From positions 372,001 to 436,000 of the forward strand of contig NZ_JACHBG010000004.1 in the NCBI RefSeq assembly GCF_014207095.1: a stretch of DNA of 64,000 nt. The letters run 5' to 3'. Shown here piece after piece: positions 56,158-64,000 of the stretch. Origin of the DNA: Martinezella lusitana. Lineage in GTDB: Bacteria > Pseudomonadota > Alphaproteobacteria > Rhizobiales > Rhizobiaceae. The stretch's first letter is position 1. Every line of letters starts with the position of its first letter. The notes under the pieces are model-generated. The model was given only the letters and a program-made list of their open reading frames with translations. It had not been told where the DNA came from and did not search any database. The position numbers were made by a program, and so were the translations under genes.

Positions 56158-56982
56158 ATGACTTCGCTGGTTGACGTTACCACACTTGCCCATGTGTTGC
56201 GCCGCGCGGCGCAGACGGAGATCCTGCCACGTTTCCGCAGGCTCGGCAGTGACGACGTTCGCGCCAAGAGCGAAGCCACCGATCTGGTCACCGAGGCTGA
56301 CGAGCGTGCCGAACGGATGGTGAAGGCCGAGGTTTCGCGACTTTGGCCGGAAGCCTTGTTCATCGGCGAGGAATCCGTCGCGGCCGACCCGGCGCTGCTC
56401 GACAAGCTGAAGGACGCCGATCTTGCCATCATCGTCGACCCCGTCGACGGCACCTTCAACTTTGCTTCCGGCATTCCCGCTTTCGGTGTGATGGCTTCGG
56501 TCATCTCCAAGGGAGAGACGGTCGCCGGCATCATCTTCGATCCGATGGGTGACGACTGGGTGCTTGCCGAGCGCGGCGGCGGCGCATGGCTGCGCCGCCC
56601 AGACGGCGAAATGCTACGCCTGAAAACCACGCAGGCCGTGGCACTGGAGGACATGGTCGGCATGGCGTCGACAGGCTTCCTGCCGAAGGAGAAGCGGGCG
56701 GAGATCATGGGCAATCTCGCCAAGGTCCGCTACTCCACTAACTATCGATGCGCCGCGCATGAATATCGCACGCTTGCCGGCGGCCACGTTCACTATCTTA
56801 TGTATAACAAGCTGATGCCCTGGGATCATCTGGCCGGTTCGCTGATCTCGCAGGAAGCTGGTGCCTATGTGCGCCGTTTCGACGGCACGCCCTATCTGCC
56901 GCATCATCTCGACGGTGGGTTGCTGATCGCGGTGGACAAGGGATCCTGGGAATTGCTGCGTCGCGAAGTCTTCACCGTGTGA
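56158..56982 (+). CDS. inositol monophosphatase family protein (copy 2)
   Basis: 274 aa, ATG 56158 after AGGAAAGG. Same motif set as the upstream copy: LVTEADERAE, GEESVAAD, DPVDGTFNFASGIPAFG and PWDHLAGSLISQEAGAY. The two proteins align end to end, indicating a tandem duplication that has diverged. Probably co-transcribed. Confidence 0.86.
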   Translation: MTSLVDVTTLAHVLRRAAQTEILPRFRRLGSDDVRAKSEATDLVTEADERAERMVKAEVSRLWPEALFIGEESVAADPALLDKLKDADLAIIVDPVDGTFNFASGIPAFGVMASVISKGETVAGIIFDPMGDDWVLAERGGGAWLRRPDGEMLRLKTTQAVALEDMVGMASTGFLPKEKRAEIMGNLAKVRYSTNYRCAAHEYRTLAGGHVHYLMYNKLMPWDHLAGSLISQEAGAYVRRFDGTPYLPHHLDGGLLIAVDKGSWELLRREVFTV

Positions 56983-57080
56983 CGGACCCGCAACGCGGCT
57001 ACTTGGAAACTGGAGCCGGGCGGGCTATCCTTGCCGCATAGGCAAGCAGCCTGGTCGGCCCTTGCCAAAGGATGAGGCAG

Positions 57081-58004
57081 ATGTCCGAAACGAGCCGCAA
57101 GCTTACCACCATTTTCTGCGCCGACGTGCAGGATTATTCGCGCCTCATGGGAAGGGACGAGGAGGGTACGCTTGCGACCCTCCGCCGCTATCGTGACGCC
57201 ATGAAAAGGCTGATCGAGGCGCGTGGCGGTCGGGTCATCAATACCTGGGGTGACGGCGTTTTTGCAGAATTTCCAAGCGTTGTCGAAGCGGTGCGGGCGG
57301 CGATCGACGTTCAGAACGAGCTGGCCGGGTACAACGCCGCCATGGACGCTGAGAAGCAGATGCTTTTCCGTATCGGCCTCAATTTGGGCGACGTGATTGC
57401 CGATGGCAACGATCTCTATGGCGATGGCGTCAACATAGCTGCGCGATTGCAATCGCGCGCTGTTGCCGGCGGCATTGTCATTTCCAACACGGTTTACGAT
57501 CAGGTCCGCAACAAGGTTGCGGTCGGCTTCGATTTTCTCGGCCAGCTGGATGTCAAGAATATCGACGGTGGCGTGCCGAGCTATGCGGTGCGGGTCGGCG
57601 GTGTGCAGGTTGCCGACACCACTTCGGACTATCGGGCCGCACCGGAACCCTACCGCGCGCCTGAGGCTTCTATCGGCGAGCCCGTGATACAAGATTGGCG
57701 GCGGAGCTTTGGCGTGCCGCTAGTCATCTGCATCGGTCTTGCCATGCTCAATGGGCTGAGCTGGCACGGAGAGTTCTGGGCCAAATGGCCAATCCTCGCC
57801 ATTGCATGGGTGGCTGCGCTTCGCTTTGTTCGTAGCAATAAGCAGATCGATACGGCCATTGCCGCTCTTGCCGTTACCGGTGTCGGCATCGTCATGATCA
57901 ATCTCTTCACATGGCATGGAACGCCATGGGCAATCCTGCCATTGCTCGGGCTCGGTATCGCAGCTGCGCTGCGCTGGGTAAGCCGCCCACGCAGCCGCGT
58001 CTAG
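57081..58004 (+). CDS. class III adenylate/guanylate cyclase with C-terminal membrane segments
   Basis: 307 aa from ATG 57081 (AAAGGA, 8-nt spacer). An N-terminal catalytic domain (1-180) with metal Asp15 in FCADVQDYS and Asp58 in TWGDGVFAEF, and transition-state Asn118/Arg122 in DGVNIAARLQ, so it looks active. After a short linker come hydrophobic segments that repeat: LSWHGEFWAKWPILAIAWVA and FTWHGTPWAILPLLGLGIAA, like a duplicated 2TM domain. The cyclase domain would face the cytoplasm. The input signal is unknown. Confidence 0.85.
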   Translation: MSETSRKLTTIFCADVQDYSRLMGRDEEGTLATLRRYRDAMKRLIEARGGRVINTWGDGVFAEFPSVVEAVRAAIDVQNELAGYNAAMDAEKQMLFRIGLNLGDVIADGNDLYGDGVNIAARLQSRAVAGGIVISNTVYDQVRNKVAVGFDFLGQLDVKNIDGGVPSYAVRVGGVQVADTTSDYRAAPEPYRAPEASIGEPVIQDWRRSFGVPLVICIGLAMLNGLSWHGEFWAKWPILAIAWVAALRFVRSNKQIDTAIAALAVTGVGIVMINLFTWHGTPWAILPLLGLGIAAALRWVSRPRSRV

Positions 58005-58036
58005 GATTACGCGTCCAATATTGGCGGCCCGTCGGA

Positions 58037-59320
58037 CTAGACGTGACCCATGCCCGGCTCCAGCGCCGGCGTATCGCCGGGATGGGTGAAGAGCTTGCCC
58101 CGTTCGGCCCATAGCGTTGCCAGGATCGTTAGTGCACCGAATATGGTGAAACCGGCGATCATCGGCTGGGCGGTCCCATCGAACATCTGGCCGACGATGC
58201 CGCCCAGGAGAACGCCCACCGTGGTTGAGACCGAGCTGGTGATCGCAGCCGCCGTGCCCGCCAGGTGTCCCATCGGCTCCAGGCTGATGGCCATGAAGTT
58301 GGTGGTGATGACCGCAAACATCATCAGCATGACCGAGATCAGCACATAGATGAACGTGAAGCTCGGCTGGCCGAACATGCCTGCGACGTAGCCGATGGCG
58401 CCCAGAACGGTGAAGATGATCATCGCGGCATGCGATATGCGTCTCATGCCGAAGCTGCGGACGAAATAGCCGTTTGCGAACTGCGCGACGGCCGTGCCGG
58501 CAGCCGTCGCCGCAAAGGCGATCGGGAACGAATCTCCGAGACCGTAGACTTCGCCGAATACCTGCTGCACCGAGACGATGTAAGAGCAGATCACGCCGGT
58601 ATAGAGCGTAAGTCCGATCATGTAACCGCAGGTGATGCGGTTCGTCAGAACCGTCTTGAAGCCGGAAAGAACGGAGGCGACGGAGAGCGGCAGGCGCTCT
58701 TCCTTCGGCAGCGTTTCCTTCATGCGGAAGAAGGCCACCAGAACGAGGCCGGCGCTGACGATGCCGAGCAGGATGAAGATCCACTGCCAATTGGAATAGG
58801 CAACAATCACCTGGCCGACGAAAGGCGCTACCATCGGCATGATCATGAAGACGATCATGACATAGGACATGACGCGCGCCATTTCGCGGCCGCCGAAGCA
58901 ATCGCGGACAATCGCCAGTGTCGTGATGCGCACGGCCGCGGCGCCGACGCCCTGTGCAAAGCGCATCGCGAGCAGTGCGAAAAGGCTGCCGCTCCAGGCC
59001 GCAGCAAATAGCGTCACCGTATAGAAGGCCAGGCCGCCGAGCAGGATGCGCCGCCGGCCATAGGTGTCCGACAGGCTGCCGAAGAAGAGCTGGCAAATGC
59101 CGAAGCCGAGGAAATAGACGCCGATGACGAGCTGGGTGTCATTGGGATTGGCGACATGGAGCGACTGGCCGATGTTCGGCAGTGCCGGCAACATGCTGTC
59201 TATGCCCATGGAGATGCTCGCCGTCATCAGGGCAATCGTGATGATGAACTCGACGATGCCGAGGCCGATGCGGTTGGCGCCAGTTGGCGCCGATGTTTTC
59301 TGTTCTTGAGGCGGGGTCAT
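58037..59320 (-). CDS. Bcr/CflA-type MFS efflux transporter (copy 2)
   Basis: 427 aa from ATG 59320. Twelve hydrophobic segments; MFS motif GSLSDTYGRRRILLGG between TM2 and TM3, and the drug-antiporter motif region RFAQGVGAAAVRITTLAIVRDCFGG that marks the Bcr/CflA subfamily. Exports drugs or dipeptides/cysteine-like metabolites by proton antiport. It lies 13 bp downstream of a paralogue, likely in one transcript. Confidence 0.86.
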   Translation of the reverse strand: MTPPQEQKTSAPTGANRIGLGIVEFIITIALMTASISMGIDSMLPALPNIGQSLHVANPNDTQLVIGVYFLGFGICQLFFGSLSDTYGRRRILLGGLAFYTVTLFAAAWSGSLFALLAMRFAQGVGAAAVRITTLAIVRDCFGGREMARVMSYVMIVFMIMPMVAPFVGQVIVAYSNWQWIFILLGIVSAGLVLVAFFRMKETLPKEERLPLSVASVLSGFKTVLTNRITCGYMIGLTLYTGVICSYIVSVQQVFGEVYGLGDSFPIAFAATAAGTAVAQFANGYFVRSFGMRRISHAAMIIFTVLGAIGYVAGMFGQPSFTFIYVLISVMLMMFAVITTNFMAISLEPMGHLAGTAAAITSSVSTTVGVLLGGIVGQMFDGTAQPMIAGFTIFGALTILATLWAERGKLFTHPGDTPALEPGMGHV

Positions 59321-59333
59321 ATGAATTTGCCTA

Positions 59334-60608
59334 TCAATGCAAAGCGAGGGACTGGTCAGCCGGCGGCGGCGCATTGTGCGGGCGGAACAGCTTTCCCTTT
59401 TCGGCGATCAGCACGAAGACGACGCCGATGAGGGAAACGGTGAAATAGCCGATGACCATCGGTGTTGCCGTGCCGTTGTAAAATTGCCCTATGCATGCGC
59501 CGATCGACGCGCCGCCAACCGTGCTCATGAAGCCGAGTACGGAGGATGCCGTGCCGGCGACGTGGCCGAGGGGTTCCATCGCGAGAGAGTTGAAATTGGA
59601 GCCGATCCAGCCGAACTGGAACATGGCCAGCGCGAAAAAGATCATGAACAGCGGGAATGGCATCGGTGACGGTCCGTATAGCTGCACCAGCAGCCAACAG
59701 AAGGTGATGCCGACAAAGCCGAGCAGCGCCGTGTGCGACAGCCTTCGCATGCCGAACCTACCGACGAACTGGGAGTTGACGAAGGACGAGAGTGCCATGA
59801 AAGCCGCCACGCCGCCGAACGCCAGCGGTGTATAGGCGCCGAGGCCGTAGATATTGTTGTAGATCTGCTGCGCGGAATTGATGAAGCCGAACAGCGCGCC
59901 GAAAAGGAACGTGCTGGCGATGGTGTAACAGAGCGCAACACGGTTCGTCAGAACGATCTTGAAGCCCGATGCGACGGACTTGATCGTCAGCGGACGCACG
60001 TTTTCCGGCTTCAGTGTCTCGGGAAGCCGGAAATACATCCATGCGCCCACGAGCATCGCCATGACGCCGATAAAGACGAAGATCATGTGCCAGGTGCTGA
60101 CCAGCAGGATGATCTGGCCGCTTCCCGGCGCGATGACCGGAACGATCATGAACACCATCATGATCAGGGACATCACTTCGGCCATGAGGCGGCCGCCGAA
60201 GACGTCACGGACGATGGAAATGGTAATGACGCGGGTTGCTGCCGAGCCCAGGCCCTGGATAAAGCGAAGGGCGAGCAGACCGCCGAAGGACGGTATGAGC
60301 GCGATGCCGAAAGCGGAGACAACGTAGATTGCAAGGCCGATCAGCAGCGGCAAGCGACGGCCGAAACGATCCGACAGCGGACCGTAGATGAGCTGTGCAC
60401 CACCGAAGCCGATCAGGTAGGCCGTCACCACGAACTGGCGATGATTTTCGTTCAGCACACCAAGGCTGGAGCCGATCTGCTGAAGGGCAGGGAGCATGAT
60501 GTCGATTGCAAGCGAATTGGTTGCCATCAGGAAGGCCGCAAGTGCGATAAACTCGCGCTTGCCCATGGGCAGTTGCCCATGGGACAGAGCCTGGGATGAA
60601 GTCGTCAC
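59334..60608 (-). CDS. Bcr/CflA-type MFS efflux transporter (copy 1)
   Basis: 424 aa. Same fold and motifs as the next gene: LAIDIMLPALQQIG, GPLSDRFGRRLPLLIG, RFIQGLGSAATRVITISIVRDVFGG. The two proteins share the order of all segments, so they arose by tandem duplication. No local regulator gene is adjacent. Confidence 0.87.
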   Translation of the reverse strand: MTTSSQALSHGQLPMGKREFIALAAFLMATNSLAIDIMLPALQQIGSSLGVLNENHRQFVVTAYLIGFGGAQLIYGPLSDRFGRRLPLLIGLAIYVVSAFGIALIPSFGGLLALRFIQGLGSAATRVITISIVRDVFGGRLMAEVMSLIMMVFMIVPVIAPGSGQIILLVSTWHMIFVFIGVMAMLVGAWMYFRLPETLKPENVRPLTIKSVASGFKIVLTNRVALCYTIASTFLFGALFGFINSAQQIYNNIYGLGAYTPLAFGGVAAFMALSSFVNSQFVGRFGMRRLSHTALLGFVGITFCWLLVQLYGPSPMPFPLFMIFFALAMFQFGWIGSNFNSLAMEPLGHVAGTASSVLGFMSTVGGASIGACIGQFYNGTATPMVIGYFTVSLIGVVFVLIAEKGKLFRPHNAPPPADQSLALH

Positions 60609-60705
60609 GGTATTATTCCCATAAACATATCAAGGCGCTGCTCGGCAGCAGCGCCTGATCGATCGAACTGGACTATGGAAACCGGACGAAGAGCCCGGTG
60701 ACCGG

Positions 60706-61041
60706 TCAGGCGGCGCCGCGAACGCTGATGCCGTTTTCCTGAAAATGCTGCTGCAACTCGCCTGCCTGGAACATCTCACGGACGATATCGCAACCGCCGA
60801 TGAACTCGCCCTTCACATAGAGCTGCGGGATGGTCGGCCAATTGGAGTAGTCCTTGATGCCCTGGCGGATCTCGGCGTCGGCAAGGACGTTGATGCCCTT
60901 ATAGTCCACACCGATATAATCAAGAATCTGCACGACCTGGCCCGAGAAACCACATTGCGGGAACTGGGGCGTGCCTTTCATGAAGAGAACGACGTCGTTG
61001 TTCTTTACTTCGTTGGCGATGAATTCCTGAATGCCGCTCAT
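60706..61041 (-). CDS. grxD: monothiol glutaredoxin Grx4 family
   Basis: 111 aa. The CGFS active site (Cys30) sits in [33 protein letters not shown] supplies the glutathione site. CGFS glutaredoxins carry a bridged 2Fe-2S cluster and act with BolA proteins in iron-sulfur trafficking; a BolA gene is encoded 2.1 kb upstream on the same strand. Confidence 0.95.
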   Translation of the reverse strand: MSGIQEFIANEVKNNDVVLFMKGTPQFPQCGFSGQVVQILDYIGVDYKGINVLADAEIRQGIKDYSNWPTIPQLYVKGEFIGGCDIVREMFQAGELQQHFQENGISVRGAA

Positions 61042-61422
61042 GTCCAGTTCCTTTCACATGCGGAGTCAAGGTCCGCAGCGTTAAAATCCGTTCTCTAAAT
61101 AGCAAGCGACCGACGTGATTTCCAGCGGCAAAACGTCGTCGTCTTCTTTTTCATCGCATGAATGATTCCGGGTGGCGCTGTTAAGGAAGACGGCGAAAAT
61201 GGTTCATTGGCATTTTTTTCTGAACAGTGCGTTTTGAAAACGGCTCTTCAACTCGATAGGCGAACAACGCATATGGGGAAAACATAAGGGACGAATAAGA
61301 TTAGGCTGCTACTGAATTTACATGCGGCCGGTTTGTTTGTTAGAGTTCGTCGATTGATGCGATTTGGCACGTATCGGTCCCTTATGAGCACGGCATTCGC
61401 ATTTTTTGAGGGAGCGAACACC
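61042..61422. other. intergenic region, no gene seen
   Basis: 381 bp between the start of grxD and a small forward gene. Contains the grxD upstream region and AT-rich stretches (around 61200-61320). Short frames without good ribosome-binding sites only. No hairpin terminator or repeat recognised. Confidence 0.4.
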
Positions 61423-61725
61423 ATGAGCCACCATCACTATTCTGACGGGCAGGTTGGTGAGGAACGGGAATTCTATAGTTCTGACGATACGAGCGAAGGC
61501 GAACGGGAATATTATGAGCATGTCCGTACGCCAAGAGCCTCGGTGCTGAACAGCACGGTAACCGTGAGCGCAATCGTGCTCATTCTGAGTGTCGTCTTCG
61601 GCTACCGAGCCTCGATCACCCCAACGCAGCAACCGGCCGTCGCGTCGATCGTACAGAAGATTATGACCGAACCGGCTTTGGACTCTTGTGCTGAGGTTTC
61701 TCCGTATCCACGCCGGGAATGCTAA
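61423..61725 (+). CDS. small single-span membrane protein of unknown function
   Basis: 100 aa from ATG 61423 (GGGAG, 8-nt spacer). Acidic, His/Tyr/Glu-rich N-terminal 40 residues, one membrane span (~43-61, VTVSAIVLILSVVFG), and a short tail with two Cys. No family recognised. With the next gene it forms an insertion between grxD and bolA. Confidence 0.55.
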   Translation: MSHHHYSDGQVGEEREFYSSDDTSEGEREYYEHVRTPRASVLNSTVTVSAIVLILSVVFGYRASITPTQQPAVASIVQKIMTEPALDSCAEVSPYPRREC

Positions 61726-61950
61726 TATTCATATAGCTCAATATCGTCACCGCATGGTGATCCAGAGAGGGCGCAAGGCCGAGCTATGTCCATTCGCGGG
61801 GCGAGGCACCTTGCCGCCGAGTACTTGATCTTATCTTTTTGTTTTTAGACGATTTGTCTTGTGTTGCCATGAAAAAGCCGGCAGCCCGTGGTCTTGGCTG
61901 ACGTCCAGCATTCATCGATGTACTGGCGCACCCCGGGGACAGACTAAAAT

Positions 61951-63150
61951 ATGAACAGGATCAAGAAGAGGGTGGTTCTCCACTTCCCTGGCTTCGAGCC
62001 GTTGGATGCTGCCGCGCATCGGGCTCGTTACGAGCGTTCGGCTCGCCAGAGCGCGGCCGTATGGAACTTTTCCGCCTCTGTCGACGAATTGAAAAAATTC
62101 GGACGCGCGCCCTATTTCGACGTCGTTGCGGCGGCGGCGGATTGGCAGACGCAAAGCCGCGTCCATATCGTCGATCACAATGATTTGGTTGCCGCGCTGA
62201 ACGGCCGGCCATTCTTCATACGATTGCTGAATGGCTATCTTGCGGCGGCGAGGGTCGCCCTTAGCGGCGGCATGGTCGGCTATTTTCGCCATGCGTGGCG
62301 TTTCGGCCTGTTCTTTATTTTTCCGTTTCTGCTGATGCTTTGCGGGTTGGCGATTAGCCTCTCCATCGCCTTGGCACCATTCCTGTTCGGCTTGCCATCC
62401 TGGAGCCATATCGGCAGCATTGCCTTGGCGGTTGCGTTCTTCGTCTACGTTTTTCTGCCGCAGGCGGAGAAGCTGCATACGCTGCACCTGTTCTCCGACT
62501 GGGAGATGGCGGTGGCAATGGCTGGATTGAACAGGCTCGCTGCCGAGCAATGGCTGGAGGCGAGCGCGCTTAGTGTGCGGCAGGCGTTGGAAGAACCCGA
62601 CGTCGACGAATTCGTCATCTCCTCGCACAGCATGGGCTCATCCGTTGCGACACACGTGATCGGTCTGCTGTTGGAGCGGGAGCCGGGACTGCTGCAGGGC
62701 AAACAAGTGGTGTTCATGACACTTGGCAGCGCCATCCTGCAATGTGCCCTCATGCGTCCGGCCTCGGTGCTGCGCGCACGCGTCGGATTGATCGCGCGCT
62801 GCAGGGAGATCTTCTGGCTCGACATTCACTGTCTGACCGATGCGATCCATTTCTACAAAGCGAAGGTTGCCGCCGTTTGCGGGCATCCGGATGCCGAGCA
62901 GGCGTCGATCCTTTTCGTGCGTTTCAAGCAGATGCTGACAGCGCAACACTATGCCAAGATCAAGCGCGATTTTCTGCGGGTTCACCGGCAATATGTGCTC
63001 GGCCCGGATGTGAAAGCGTTCTTCGATTTCACGTTGACGACGGCCGGCCCGCTGCCGACCTCGCATTTCGCTGAGTTTTCCCTGAGGAAAATGCCGGAGC
63101 TGACATTCAACTCCGGCGACGAGGCGCAGGCGCTCTCAATCGGGCGCTGA
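61951..63150 (+). CDS. membrane-associated alpha/beta-hydrolase-like protein
   Basis: 399 aa. Begins VVLHFPGFEPLDA, has two membrane spans (~117-146, ~151-170) in the middle, and then a nucleophile elbow-like motif SSHSMGSSVA (Ser227 in S-H-S-M-G), as in lipases/esterases where the usual GxSxG Gly is Ser. A further hydrophobic strand FMTLGSAIL follows. Start AUG has no clear Shine-Dalgarno. Its 3' end overlaps the convergent bolA gene by 15 bp. Function unknown; a lipid or cell-envelope esterase is a guess. Confidence 0.6.
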   Translation: MNRIKKRVVLHFPGFEPLDAAAHRARYERSARQSAAVWNFSASVDELKKFGRAPYFDVVAAAADWQTQSRVHIVDHNDLVAALNGRPFFIRLLNGYLAAARVALSGGMVGYFRHAWRFGLFFIFPFLLMLCGLAISLSIALAPFLFGLPSWSHIGSIALAVAFFVYVFLPQAEKLHTLHLFSDWEMAVAMAGLNRLAAEQWLEASALSVRQALEEPDVDEFVISSHSMGSSVATHVIGLLLEREPGLLQGKQVVFMTLGSAILQCALMRPASVLRARVGLIARCREIFWLDIHCLTDAIHFYKAKVAAVCGHPDAEQASILFVRFKQMLTAQHYAKIKRDFLRVHRQYVLGPDVKAFFDFTLTTAGPLPTSHFAEFSLRKMPELTFNSGDEAQALSIGR

Positions 63151-63369
63151 GGTCTGTAGCGCAAGGGCGTGCAGCACGCCGCCCATATTGCCCTTCAGGG
63201 CATCATAGACCATCTGGTGCTGCTGCACGCGGCTCTTGCCGCGGAAGGCTTCCGCGACAACTTCTGCAGCATAGTGATCGCCATCCCCGGCCAGGTCGCG
63301 AATCGTTACCTTGGCGCCGGGAATGCCGGCCTTGATCATGTCTTCGATATCGCCGGGGTTCATGGGCAT
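63136..63369 (-). CDS. bolA: BolA family protein
   Basis: 77 aa. BolA/YrbA-type: IEDMIKAGIPGAKVTIRDLAGDGDHYAAEVVAEAFRGK, then RVQQHQMVYDALKGNMGG with the conserved His (VYDAL context) used for the shared 2Fe-2S cluster with monothiol glutaredoxin. Starts 15 bp after purL. Partner Grx4 is encoded downstream at 60706-61041. Confidence 0.93.
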   Translation of the reverse strand: MPMNPGDIEDMIKAGIPGAKVTIRDLAGDGDHYAAEVVAEAFRGKSRVQQHQMVYDALKGNMGGVLHALALQTSAPD

Positions 63370-63384
63370 AAGTGGTACCTCAAT

Positions 63385-64000
63385 CTATTCAGCGGCAGCG
63401 AGGGCGCTGCCATCCATGAAGGCAGGAAACCACGATTCATGCGCTTCGCGCAACTGTTCAACCGGAAGTGACAACAGACCATCGACAACCAGCGCGTCGC
63501 CACCGACCGTGCCGAGACGACGGAAGGGCACGCCGGCGCTTTCTGCATTGATGCAGACGAAATCGGCGACATCGGCCGGAACCGCGATGACGTAACGCGC
63601 CTGATCTTCACCGAACAGTGCCGCATGCGGCTGCGTCCGGCCTTCGCTGAGATCGATGCGCAGGCCCTTACGCGATGCCATCGCTATTTCGGCAAGGGCG
63701 AGTGCCAGACCACCGGAGGAAATGTCGTGGCAAGCCGTGACCTGGCCGTTGCGAATGGCGGAGCGCACGAAATCACCGTTGCGGCGCTCGGCGAAGAGAT
63801 CGACTTCCGGCGCGGGGCCGTCGGTCGAGCCGATGATATCGCGCAGATAGATAGACGAGCCGAGATGGCTGCCGTCGAGACCGATCATGACGACGTGATC
63901 GCCTTCCGACGCGGAACCGATGCGAGCCATCGTCTTCCAGTCCGGCAGCAGGCCGACGCCGGCAATCGTCGGAGTCGGCAGAATCGCGACGCCGTTGGTT
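63385..64000 (-). CDS. purL: phosphoribosylformylglycinamidine synthase subunit PurL, C-terminal part
   Basis: About 205 C-terminal residues; the frame runs off the right edge. [52 protein letters not shown] and the C-terminal AIR-synthase-like domain identify the large (FGAM synthase II) subunit of purine biosynthesis. bolA follows 15 bp later on the same strand, as in many rhizobia. Confidence 0.93.
   Translation of the reverse strand, partial: TNGVAILPTPTIAGVGLLPDWKTMARIGSASEGDHVVMIGLDGSHLGSSIYLRDIIGSTDGPAPEVDLFAERRNGDFVRSAIRNGQVTACHDISSGGLALALAEIAMASRKGLRIDLSEGRTQPHAALFGEDQARYVIAVPADVADFVCINAESAGVPFRRLGTVGGDALVVDGLLSLPVEQLREAHESWFPAFMDGSALAAAE

Overview
The window looks like a chromosomal segment from a Rhizobium-clade alphaproteobacterium (Rhizobiaceae). 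The evidence is GC-rich coding DNA, a CckA hybrid kinase, CtrA-type TTAA-N7-TTAA boxes, a giant growth-pole-ring (GPR/RgsE-like) protein, a eukaryote-type NADP isocitrate dehydrogenase, TTG starts behind good Shine-Dalgarno sites, and several copies of a rhizobial intergenic palindromic repeat. I saw no rRNA, tRNA, transposase, phage gene or CRISPR array. Genes are dense and most transcripts end in clear GC-rich hairpins.

Layout. 1-2.2 kb: the tail of an ABC-transporter auxiliary lipoprotein gene, then gnd. 2.2-15.3 kb: a glycoside-uptake and degradation locus with a LacI-type regulator (reverse), a sugar ABC transporter (binding protein, two permeases, ATPase), a GH2 beta-mannosidase, a TIM-barrel isomerase, a Gfo/Idh oxidoreductase, an aldo-keto reductase and a GH43 beta-xylosidase. 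15.4-24.4 kb: an RcnB-like protein, the 2394-residue GPR-like protein, and divergently an Hpt phosphotransfer protein and a ferredoxin. 24.9-31.3 kb: a secreted DUF922 protease-like protein, folP-folB-folK, a secreted unknown, and the reverse operon sixA-ycjX-ycjF. 31.5-36 kb: a zinc-less DksA, an orphan FliO-domain protein and cckA. 36-39.3 kb: a tryptophanyl-tRNA synthetase gene with its own leader, then psuK-psuG reversed. 39.5-50.7 kb: recA, alaS, an AraC/GyrI regulator, a GST, icd, trmJ-murI-GNAT and lldD. 50.9-58 kb: a HerA-like ATPase, rpsD, glsA, ttcA, two tandem inositol-monophosphatase genes and a membrane class III cyclase. 58-64 kb: two tandem Bcr/CflA-type efflux genes, grxD, two accessory genes, bolA and the end of purL (all reverse except the two accessory genes).

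The most interesting signal lies between cckA and the TrpRS gene. A 16-codon reading frame ending in tandem Trp codons is followed by mutually exclusive hairpins in the classic 1:2 / 2:3 / 3:4 attenuator arrangement. A further hairpin covers the Shine-Dalgarno of the synthetase gene. This predicts ribosome-mediated attenuation of a possibly auxiliary TrpRS by tryptophan or charged tRNA-Trp. Second is the GPR-like protein, whose core is a 550-residue array built strictly from 33- or 44-residue units (multiples of 11). Its promoter region, shared with an Hpt gene, carries a perfect CtrA box.

Gene cooperation: the sugar locus imports and trims beta-glycosides for central metabolism. folP/B/K make folate precursors. 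TrmJ and TtcA both act on tRNA nucleotide 32. cckA, the Hpt protein and the CtrA boxes link several genes to cell-cycle and polar-growth control. All functional statements come from reading motifs and family resemblance; no database search was run.
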